Positions 1-4,868 of a stretch of 5,937 nt of DNA are shown here, piece by piece. The translations under genes and the position numbers were made by a program. Position 1 is the first letter of the stretch; each line of letters begins with the position of its first letter. Under the pieces are notes generated by a model. The model searched no databases. It was not told the origin of the DNA and saw only the letters and a list, made by a program, of their open reading frames with translations. Origin of the DNA: an uncultured bacterium (GTDB lineage: Bacteria; Actinomycetota; Coriobacteriia; Coriobacteriales; Coriobacteriaceae); NCBI GenBank assembly GCA_905215765.1, contig CAJMRP010000119.1:1-5937 (forward strand), written 5' to 3'.

Positions 1-12
1 GTAGAAATCGCT

Positions 13-35
13 AAAGCGCGCGCTGCGCAGCTTTT
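13..35. terminator. GC-rich hairpin, possible terminator
   Basis: AAAGC followed by GCGC, a GCT loop, GCGC, a bulged A and GCTTTT fold into a compact stem of nine pairs. It starts 26 bases beyond the stop codon of the 84-residue minus-strand gene, so it could end that transcript. The T-richer flank (TTTTATATA) lies on the plus side, so it could equally serve a plus-strand gene entering from the left. The hairpin is visible in the sequence; the terminator role is inferred. Confidence 0.35.
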
Positions 36-60
36 ATATAAAATATACCGAGTGTAAAGA

Positions 61-315
61 TCAGTGTCCGGAATGTCCCCCGCAGGGGTCGCTGTCAGCC
101 CCGCCGCCCGTCAGGTCCCGCAGCCTGGCCATGCCCGTGCGGGAAAAAAAGACTATCTCCGCCGGCTTGCCGGAGGCGTCCTCGCCCGATAACCGCAGGC
201 AGCTCACGGTCTCCAGGTAATTCAGCGGCAGCGTGCGCCGCACGACCTGCCCCGTGCGTTCGTCCTTCACTTCGAGCGTCACTTCCGAGGCCCTTATCTC
301 ATTGAGCTTTTCCAT
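61..315 (-). CDS. 84-residue hypothetical protein with His/Cys/Gly-rich tail
   Basis: I do not recognise this protein. It is soluble and charged, with no signal peptide or membrane segment. It begins MEKLNEIRASEVTLEVKDER, has a beta-rich middle (QVVRRTLPLNYLETVSCLRL), and ends GGGADSDPCGGHSGH, a flexible tail whose Cys and two His could bind a metal. The ATG at 315 is chosen because a strong SD (GGAGGAG, 321-327) lies five bases upstream and an extended -10 promoter sits at 352-380. An in-frame ATG at 353 falls inside that -10 box and is unlikely. The frame happens to stay open to the right into clpB, giving an apparent 773-residue fusion, but the promoter and SD show this is a separate gene. 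It is divergent from a molybdenum hydroxylase start, so a link to molybdoenzyme function is possible but unproven. Confidence 0.7.
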   Translation of the reverse strand: MEKLNEIRASEVTLEVKDERTGQVVRRTLPLNYLETVSCLRLSGEDASGKPAEIVFFSRTGMARLRDLTGGGADSDPCGGHSGH

Positions 316-351
316 GATGTCTCCTCCCTTTCCGGCAGTTTTGCTGCCCAT

Positions 352-380
352 ATGATAGCACGGTTTGCCTTCGTAGTAAA
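352..380 (-). promoter_or_regulatory. Sigma-70-type promoter, extended -10
   Basis: Read on the minus strand, TTTACT (375-380) is followed by a 17-base spacer ending in TGC and then TATCAT (352-357). This is a good -35 at optimal spacing with an extended TGn -10. Transcription would start near 345, leaving a leader of about 30 bases that holds the SD of the 84-residue gene. Confidence 0.6.
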
Positions 381-388
381 GCTCGCGT

Positions 389-417
389 TTGGCTGTCCAG
401 GCGCGTGAAGATAAGAA
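389..417 (+). promoter_or_regulatory. Possible promoter for the molybdenum hydroxylase gene
   Basis: TTGGCT (389-394), a 17-base spacer and TAAGAA (412-417) lie 34 bases before the ATG at 451 and upstream of its SD. Spacing is right, but the -10 is a poor match to consensus. The 316-450 interval would then be a compact divergent promoter region. Confidence 0.35.
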
Positions 418-450
418 TATGCAAATTTGTATCAGTAAGGAGGCTGTCAA

Positions 451-504
451 ATGATCAAAAAAGTCCTGATGATCAATGGTGTCGAGCGCACGCTCGTCAT
501 CGAA
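451..504 (+). CDS. Aldehyde oxidoreductase / xanthine dehydrogenase-type molybdenum hydroxylase, N-terminal fragment
   Basis: A near-ideal SD (AAGGAGG, 437-443) stands seven bases before ATG at 451. The first residues, MIKKVLMINGVERTLVIE, resemble the first strand of the 2Fe-2S ferredoxin-like domain of Mop-type aldehyde oxidoreductases, for example Desulfovibrio gigas Mop, recalled as MIQKVITVNGIEQNLFVD. After about residue 18 the frame reads QALGQRLGELGLTH, which is antisense clpB. None of the expected cluster-binding cysteines (CxxGxCGxC) follow. The frame stays open to 1182, but that extension is a shadow of clpB. Only the start of the gene is here; the rest was lost at the 484-504 junction. 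The family call rests on a short match plus the good SD, so it is moderate. Confidence 0.5.
484..504. other. Breakpoint between two unrelated sequence blocks
   Basis: To the right of this stretch the minus strand is clpB, in frame up to FDDERAL. To the left, ClpB should continue roughly VRIDMSEYMEK but reads DTIDHQDFFDHL. On the plus strand the hydroxylase start reads sensibly up to about VERTLVIE and then turns into antisense clpB. The interval fits both genes, so it is probably a short shared sequence of up to about 21 bases at which two molecules were joined. The exact edges cannot be fixed without the parent sequences. Confidence 0.7.
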
Positions 505-2382
505 CAGGCACTCGGCCAGCGCCTTGGCGAGCTCGGTCTTACCCACGCCGGTGGGGCCCAGGAAGAAGAAGCTGCCAATGGGCTTGTCCGGATCGGAGAG
601 GCCCGCACGGCTGCGACGCACGGCCGCGGCGACAGCGGAGACCGCCTCGTCCTGGCCGATGACACGCTTATGCAGCTCGCCCTCCAGGCCCTTGAGCTTG
701 TCAAGCTCGCCCTGCATCATCTTGGAGACGGGCACGCCGGTCCAGGCGCTCACGACCTCGGCGATCTCGTCGGAGGTCACCTGCTCGTTGAGGCCCTCGC
801 CGTCCTGCTGCTTTTGCGCCTCGAGCGCGGCCTCGGAATCCTGAATCTGCTGCTGCAGACCCGGGATCACGGAATAGCGCAGCTCGGACGCACGACCCAA
901 ATCGCCGTTGCGCGTCGCACGCTCCTCTTCGCTCTTGGCCTCGTCGAGCTGTCCCTTGAGCTCCTGCACGTGGTCGATGGCGTTCTTTTGGTTGAGCCAG
1001 CCGGCCTTTTGCACGTTGAGTTTTTCCTGGACCTCGGCGATTTCCTGGCGCAGAGCTTCCAGGCGCTCCTTGGAGGCGTCGTCGGTCTCCTTCATGAGCG
1101 CCTGCTCCTCGATCTGAAGCTGGGTGAGCTGACGCGTGGTGGCGTCGATCTCGACCGGCATGCTGTCGAGCTCCATGCGTAGGCGGCTTGCCGCCTCATC
1201 GACCAAATCGATGGCCTTGTCGGGCAGGAAGCGGTCGGCGATGTAGCGATCGGAGAGGTCGGCAGCTGCCACGAGCGCGCTATCGGTGATATGCACACCG
1301 TGGAAGATCTCGTACTTCTCCTTCAGACCACGCAGGATCGAAATGGTGTCCTCGACGGTAGGCTCGCTCACCATAACGGTCTGGAAACGACGGGCGAGCG
1401 CCGCGTCCTTCTCGATGTACTTGCGGTATTCGTCGAGCGTGGTCGCGCCGATCGCGTGCAGGTCGCCACGGGCGAGCGCCGGCTTGAGGATGTTGCCGGC
1501 GTCCATGGAGCCCTCGGTGGCACCCGCGCCCACGATGGTGTGGAGCTCATCGATGAACAGGATGACCTTGCCCTCGGACTTTTGCACTTCCTTGAGCACG
1601 GCCTTCAAGCGGTCCTCGAACTCGCCGCGGTACTTGGCGCCGGCGACCAGCGCGCTCATGTCGAGCTCGATAAGGTCGCGGTCGCGCAGGGTGCTCGGCA
1701 CGTCGCCGGCCACGATACGCTGGGCAATGCCCTCGACGATGGCCGTCTTGCCGACGCCCGGCTCACCGATGAGCACGGGGTTGTTCTTGGTACGACGGGA
1801 CAGGACCTGGATGGTGCGGCGAATCTCATCGGTACGGCCGATGACCGGGTCGAGCTTACCGGCGCGGGCAAGGTCGCAGATATTGCGGCCGTACTGCTCC
1901 AGCGCCTCAAACTGCGTCTTGTCCTCGGCGGACGTCACGCGGTCATCGCCGCGCAGCTCCTCGTAGACTTGCTCGATGCGCTCCTTGGTGACGCCTGCGT
2001 CGCGCAGAACGCGGCCGGCCTCGCCCTTGTCCTCGGCAAGTGCCATCAGCAGATGCTCGGTCACCACAAAGCTGTCGCCCATCTTGGTGGCCTTCTTCTC
2101 GGCCTTCTCGATGACGCGGACGAGCTCGTTGGACAGGCCCATCTGCTGGCCCTCGCCCGAAACCTTGGGCGCGCGGTCGATGGCATCCTGCGTGGAGCGT
2201 GCGAGCTGAGCCGGGTCGGCACCGATGCGCTCGATAATCACGGAGATATTGCGCTCACCGGCACCGAGCAGGGCAGACAGCAGGTGAATCGGCTCCACCG
2301 CGCCGGCCTGCGCGTCGGCAGCCGTGCTCATGGCGGTCTGCAGCGCCTCGCGCGACGTCATTGCTAGCTTATCGATTCTCAT
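484..2382 (-). CDS. clpB: ATP-dependent disaggregase ClpB, truncated in the second AAA+ domain
   Basis: ClpB is the hexameric Hsp100 disaggregase that, with DnaK, threads aggregated proteins through its central pore. Start ATG 2382 has SD AGAGGTGA (2387-2394), and MRIDKLAMTSREAL matches the usual ClpB N-terminus. Visible parts: Clp_N domain (about 1-145); AAA-1 with Walker A GEPGVGKT (206-213), Walker B ILFIDELHTIVGAG and arginine-finger region ALARRFQ; coiled-coil middle domain (about 400-530, with ELRYSVIPGLQQQI); then AAA-2 start with VIGQDEAV and Walker A GPTGVGKT (609-616). The ClpB sequence ends after FDDERAL at about residue 633. About 230 residues are missing, including the second Walker B, sensor and C-terminal oligomerisation region, so the product as read would not be a working disaggregase. 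The loss is probably due to the junction at 484-504. No terminator is visible because the true 3' end is absent. Confidence 0.95.
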
Positions 2383-2400
2383 GGAATCACCTCTCTTGGG

Positions 2401-2421
2401 GCGGCCGCCCTACGGGGCGGC
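2401..2421 (-). promoter_or_regulatory. GC palindromes in the clpB leader
   Basis: GCCGCCC (2404-2410), a four-base loop and GGGCGGC (2415-2421) form a perfect seven-pair hairpin. The half nearer clpB is also part of the 12-base palindrome GGGCGGCCGCCC (2399-2410 region), so two overlapping pairings compete. Both sit just upstream of the clpB SD (2387-2394) in its presumed 5' UTR. A control or stability role is possible. The SD itself is not paired in either form, so a simple RNA thermometer is not evident. Confidence 0.4.
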
Positions 2422-2460
2422 TTCACGTTGTTCGAGAAGTATTGTTGCCAGCTTTGCGCG

Positions 2461-2496
2461 ATCTTATACACAAATCTAAGTCTCTATATATAAGAT
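2461..2496 (-). promoter_or_regulatory. AT-rich inverted repeat, candidate clpB promoter/operator
   Basis: ATCTTATA (2461-2468) and TATAAGAT (2489-2496) are perfect eight-base inverted arms separated by 20 bases, in the only AT-rich stretch between clpB and the repeat array. Read toward clpB, each arm contains a plausible -10 (TATATA or TATAAG), but no good -35 is at 17 bases. No CIRCE (TTAGCACTC-N9-GAGTGCTAA), HAIR (CTTGAGT-N7-ACTCAAG) or CtsR operator was found. The region most likely contains the clpB promoter; the exact element is uncertain. Confidence 0.3.
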
Positions 2497-2560
2497 TTTC
2501 TGAGTGATTAAGAGATAGGGGCAGGCACGCTCACCCACTGCGGCCTCGTCCCCTTACTAT

Positions 2561-2778
2561 CTCAATCTGTAACATCTAGCGACTGTTTATGGCTCCAGAT
2601 GTTACAACTCAAGATGAAATGACCAGCGGCACCCGTTTGTCTCAATCTGTAACATCTACTCGGCAAATAGAGCTCCATCTGTTACAAATCGAGACGAACA
2701 GAAGACGCCCGAATCGAAAATCTAAATCTGTAACACCAAGCCCACTTTTAGCGGCCAAGATGTTACAGATCGAGACAG
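2561..2778. repeat. Hairpin repeat array A: three units, 80-81 bp period
   Basis: The core ATCTGTAACA begins at 2565, 2645 and 2726, spacing 80 and 81. Each core is followed by a partner arm TGTTACA at 2600, 2680 and 2761, also 80 and 81 apart. Hairpin A1 pairs TGTAACATCT (2568-2577) with AGATGTTACA (2597-2606) perfectly. A2 pairs 2636-2654 with 2680-2698 at 16 of 19. A3 pairs ATCTGTAACA (2726-2735) with TGTTACAGAT (2761-2770) perfectly. Units A1-A2 match array B (4516-4654) without gaps at an offset of 1956, including the linker TGAAATGANCAGCGGC. Loops differ more than arms. It looks like an intergenic palindromic repeat of the MITE/BIME kind; no gene fits it. Confidence 0.8.
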
Positions 2779-2785
2779 ACCGAAA

Positions 2786-2820
2786 ACCACCACAAAGAGG
2801 ACAGGCACCTTTGTGGTGGT
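2786..2820. repeat. GGACAGGC hairpin, copy a; also terminator of the 2829-3515 gene
   Basis: ACCACCACAAAG (2786-2797) pairs with CTTTGTGGTGGT (2809-2820) across an 11-base loop containing GGACAGGCA. On the minus strand it begins nine bases after the stop codon at 2829 and its final arm runs into TTTTCGG, so it is well placed as an intrinsic terminator for that gene. It belongs to a four-copy family in this window. Confidence 0.75.
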
Positions 2821-2828
2821 CGCGGTCT

Positions 2829-3515
2829 CTACTCCTTCGCCGAACCCGTACTTCCCGATTCGACGGTCCAGGGCATCTCATCCTCGAACAGCCATGTACG
2901 GGCAGACCCACTATCGCGTGCAGTCCGCGGGTCAGGCAAGCAGGTCTGTTTATAGGCATCTTGGATACACTGACCCATAAAATCGTTGAGCTCGGTCTGG
3001 TCGCCCTCCATGACATAGGCGACATCGCCGTCCATGATGTAGATGCCCGGACCCTCATTGCCCTCGTAGCCCGGATCGTACGAGACATCACATAACTTTG
3101 CGCCGTTTGCAGTGTCCAGCTCGATGGAAGAGTGGCATCCGCCAACCATGTCGTTCGCTTTTGCCCGATAGGACGCATATCCGTACCAACGCTTAAATGT
3201 TTTGCCCTTGAGTAGCTCGGACGCCCTATCGATCAGGCTTGTATCCGTGGTATAGCGCATGGCCCCAAGCTGAATACGCGGATAATTGCTAATACCCAGC
3301 ACAGCCGGCTGCTCATCAAAATCAACGGTAATGGCCTCGGGCTTGTCGTCGCCGGTCAGAAGTTCGACAGATTGAGTCACAGGCTTGACCACCGGCTCCG
3401 TCACCGCAGCAGGTAGAAATGCCATACCGACAGCGCCCGCGCCAACCACAGCGATCGCAAGCGCCAAGACAATCAATCCAATACGGGCAGAACGGCTCAC
3501 GGCAAAACACGCCAC
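2829..3515 (-). CDS. Hypothetical single-pass membrane or secreted protein, 228 residues
   Basis: I do not recognise a family. The chosen start is GTG 3515, because a GAAGG SD (3524-3528) lies eight bases upstream. The frame also allows GTG 3539, with no good SD seen, and GTG 3500. A short basic N-terminus (R8, R11) precedes a hydrophobic segment at about residues 12-35, so it is a signal peptide or anchor with the remainder outside the cell. The exterior part begins with a Pro/Val linker (PVVKPVTQ), then a soluble domain with four cysteines (C127, C142, C183, C192) that could form two disulfides. The C-terminal tail (residues 198-228) looks disordered and acidic. Divergent from the 3735 gene and followed at once by hairpin copy a. 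Aromatic motif KRWYGYASY (108-116) and GQC (181-183) may help a profile search. Function unknown. Confidence 0.7.
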   Translation of the reverse strand: MACFAVSRSARIGLIVLALAIAVVGAGAVGMAFLPAAVTEPVVKPVTQSVELLTGDDKPEAITVDFDEQPAVLGISNYPRIQLGAMRYTTDTSLIDRASELLKGKTFKRWYGYASYRAKANDMVGGCHSSIELDTANGAKLCDVSYDPGYEGNEGPGIYIMDGDVAYVMEGDQTELNDFMGQCIQDAYKQTCLPDPRTARDSGSARTWLFEDEMPWTVESGSTGSAKE

Positions 3516-3734
3516 AATGCAAACCTTCGCCACCTGCACTAATGATACCGCCAGCTAACACTATTACAAAAAGAAGCCGCGCGCTCCTCACCACCACAAA
3601 GGGGACAGGCACCTTTGTGGTGGTTTTCGACGCTAACGGTCGACCATCTCGCGCCATGAGATTAAACTTGAATTGTTCTCTGAACATATCCATTTCTGCC
3701 TATCCACAACAGATCTTTGTCTCGAGGAGCACAT
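3516..3734. promoter_or_regulatory. Divergent intergenic region between two membrane-protein genes
   Basis: These 219 bases separate two genes read away from each other, so both promoters should be here. The stretch holds repeat hairpin copy b in its middle and an AT-richer part at 3656-3720 that could hold the plus-strand promoter. TTGAAT at about 3669 is a possible -35, but no -10 at standard spacing stands out. No clear operator was seen. Confidence 0.35.
3590..3624. repeat. GGACAGGC hairpin, copy b, between divergent starts
   Basis: ACCACCACAAAGG (3590-3602) pairs perfectly over 13 bases with CCTTTGTGGTGGT (3612-3624) around the nine-base loop GGACAGGCA, followed by TTTTCGAC. It has terminator-like architecture, but both neighbouring genes are transcribed away from it, so it ends neither. 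It is best read as a dispersed repeat copy. Confidence 0.8.
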
Positions 3735-4403
3735 GTGAAGCCGTCTCATTCCACCGGTCGTAACGTCATCGCCATTCTCGCCATACCCATCGTGATACTC
3801 TTCCTTATCGTCGTCACCCCCTTTTCTTTTGGTTTCGCCTCGCCCTTCGATCTTTGCGGAATGGTCGACGCCGGCTCGCGTGCCACCTCGCTCTCCTTTA
3901 TTTGTCGTGGCGTGTTCTACGAAGATAGAATTCCCACCGGAATTTGGCAGTCAAAGTTGCCACTGCTCGGTCAGATCGACGGATGCTCCCCCTATTTCTG
4001 CCTTGAACCTCAGGCGCTAAACTATCTGATCGACGACCAGCCACTCGACTCCATCACCCTCGCCTACGACTACGCACCAAACACCGATGAGCGCCACATG
4101 AACCAAGTCCTCGACAAGCTGCTTGGACAGTGCGGGCTCACCGCGGAAGCCGGTCGAACCATCTATAGCAACCGGAAATTAAAGCGAACAGAACTCCGCC
4201 GTGTCGGAAAAATCAAAGGGCGAAACGGGGCCGCCTACTGGGATGCCTGGGCAACACGCGACAAGGGCGAATTCGGACACAGCACCTATATGGTCACTGT
4301 CTACACCAAAGACGGAATTAAGGACAATGTTGACGATTTCGCGTCATCCAAACTCGGCATCCCCAAAACAACCAAGCCCGCCAGCCCAGATGAAATCCTG
4401 TAG
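3735..4403 (+). CDS. Hypothetical single-pass membrane or secreted protein, 222 residues
   Basis: I do not recognise a family. The start is GTG 3735: SD GAGGAG (3724-3729) lies five bases upstream, and no in-frame ATG precedes the hydrophobic segment. The overlapping ATG at 3733 is followed at once by TGA. After a short polar N-terminus (KPSHSTGRN) comes a strong membrane segment at about residues 11-30, so the rest is probably outside the cell. The exterior domain has five cysteines (C41, C57, C84, C89, C133), a helical part around HMNQVLDKLLGQC (121-133) and a basic then beta-rich C-terminal half (KLKRTELRRVGKIKGRN, then STYMVTVYTKDG). The tail KTTKPASPDEIL looks disordered. Overall build, and a GQC after an amphipathic helix, resemble the divergent neighbour, but no convincing alignment could be made by eye. 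Hairpin copy c, 55 bases after the stop, likely terminates it. Confidence 0.75.
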   Translation: MKPSHSTGRNVIAILAIPIVILFLIVVTPFSFGFASPFDLCGMVDAGSRATSLSFICRGVFYEDRIPTGIWQSKLPLLGQIDGCSPYFCLEPQALNYLIDDQPLDSITLAYDYAPNTDERHMNQVLDKLLGQCGLTAEAGRTIYSNRKLKRTELRRVGKIKGRNGAAYWDAWATRDKGEFGHSTYMVTVYTKDGIKDNVDDFASSKLGIPKTTKPASPDEIL

Positions 4404-4457
4404 AGACGCTCATTAGAATGTCGTTCAGCGAGCACGGCAGCATCGAGCTCGCCCCCC

Positions 4458-4496
4458 ACCACCACGAAAGGGACAGGCCCCTTTCGTGGTGGTTTT
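4458..4496 (+). terminator. GGACAGGC-type hairpin, copy c, likely terminator of the 3735 gene
   Basis: ACCACCACGAAAGGG (4458-4472) pairs perfectly over 15 bases with CCCTTTCGTGGTGGT (4479-4493) around loop ACAGGC, followed by TTTTC. Relative to copy b, both arms carry matched changes (CACGAAAGGG against CCCTTTCGTG), so pairing is conserved although sequence is not. It lies 54 bases after the stop of the membrane-protein gene and is well placed as its terminator. Confidence 0.75.
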
Positions 4497-4515
4497 CGAC
4501 TCTGGCACTCGACTG

Positions 4516-4654
4516 TCTCGATCTGTAACATCTAGCGGCTCTTTTCGATCTTAGATGTTACAGATTGAGATGAAATGATCAGCGGCGATCGTTTGTCTCA
4601 ATCTGTAACAACCGCTCGTCAAATAGGGGCCCAGATGTTACAGGTCGAGACAAA
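4516..4654. repeat. Hairpin repeat array B: two units, 80 bp period
   Basis: Hairpin B1 pairs TCTCGATCTGTAACATCTA (4516-4534) with TAGATGTTACAGATTGAGA (4552-4570), 18 of 19 with the exception a G-T pair. B2 pairs TTTGTCTCAATCTGTAACA (4592-4610) with TGTTACAGGTCGAGACAAA (4636-4654), 17 of 19. Cores start at 4521 and 4601, exactly 80 apart, and match units A1-A2 at 2565 and 2645 with no insertion or deletion. It is bracketed by hairpin copies c and d, as array A is followed by copy a, so the two repeat families travel together. Confidence 0.8.
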
Positions 4655-4659
4655 CGGGA

Positions 4660-4692
4660 CCGCCACAAAGGTGCCTGACCCCAATGTGGTGG
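4660..4692. repeat. GGACAGGC hairpin, copy d, inverted and degenerate
   Basis: CCGCCACA (4660-4667) pairs with TGTGGTGG (4685-4692) with one G-T. Its interior AAGGTGCCTGACCCC is the reverse complement of the GGGG(A/T)CAGGCACCTT head seen in copies a and b. The copy is therefore in the opposite orientation to the other three. Its inner arms have decayed, giving a weaker stem. Confidence 0.65.
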
Positions 4693-4700
4693 TTTTCGAC

Positions 4701-4730
4701 AAAAAGAAACCGCCCCATTAACAGAGGCGG
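4701..4730 (-). terminator. Intrinsic terminator of the hydratase gene
   Basis: Read on the minus strand, CCGCCTC (4724-4730), loop TGTTAAT and GGGGCGG (4710-4716) form a seven-pair stem (one G-U) followed directly by TTTCTTTTT (4701-4709). This is a classic Rho-independent terminator. It lies 138 bases past the hydratase stop codon, with no other minus-strand gene between. Confidence 0.75.
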
Positions 4731-4796
4731 CATCAAGCAAGTCTATTTTTAGCGTCCCTCAAGACCCAACGAGAACGTCGCGGTAGCCCCGGCCAT

Positions 4797-4846
4797 ACCT
4801 TTCCCTCGGGCGACCCTCGCGAAGCGCGTGAGCGCGAGGGAAAGGT
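4797..4846. other. Long hairpin in the hydratase 3' region
   Basis: ACCTTTCCCTCG (4797-4808) and CGAGGGAAAGGT (4835-4846) are perfect 12-base inverted arms. Inside, CCCTCGCG (4814-4821) can pair instead with CGCGAGGG (4833-4840), so two exclusive folds exist, and a small GCGC-GTGA-GCGC hairpin (4824-4835) is a third. It begins 22 bases past the hydratase stop and has no T-run after it. It may protect the 3' end of the mRNA or be a repeat remnant. Confidence 0.5.
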
Positions 4847-4868
4847 GTGGCAGGGGCGTACAGCAGAG

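Noticed and set aside
451..1182. A 243-residue plus-strand protein
   Set aside because: Only the first ~18 codons look like a real gene; the rest is the antisense of clpB and has the Leu/Ala/Arg-rich composition typical of a shadow frame.
1291..2367. Long plus-strand open frame of 358 residues opposite clpB
   Set aside because: It is a mirror frame of the well-conserved clpB codons; its sequence is Leu/Ala/Asp/Val-rich without recognisable motifs.
61..2382. A 773-residue ClpB fused to a novel C-terminal domain
   Set aside because: The extra part contains a separate gene with its own promoter and SD, plus non-coding promoter sequence read through by chance. The other strand shows a second gene broken at the same point.
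2421..2439. HspR-type or other operator at CTTCACG-N5-CGAGAAG
   Set aside because: It is an imperfect short inverted repeat that does not match the HAIR consensus; chance is adequate.
2500..2512. CIRCE operator half site (GAGTGATTAA)
   Set aside because: One half resembles GAGTGCTAA, but the opposite TTAGCACTC half nine bases away is missing.
2513..2560. A fifth GGGGCAGGCAC-type hairpin
   Set aside because: AGGGG and CCCCT flank the stretch and the phrase GGGGCAGGCAC is similar, but the CCACCAC arms are absent and pairing is poor.
2561..2778. CRISPR array
   Set aside because: Units are about 80 bp with imperfect repeats and conserved linkers; there are no uniform short repeats with unique spacers and no cas genes.
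2589..3095. Plus-strand open frame across the repeat array and the first membrane-protein gene
   Set aside because: No SD, crosses palindromic repeats, and its second half is antisense to a better-supported gene.
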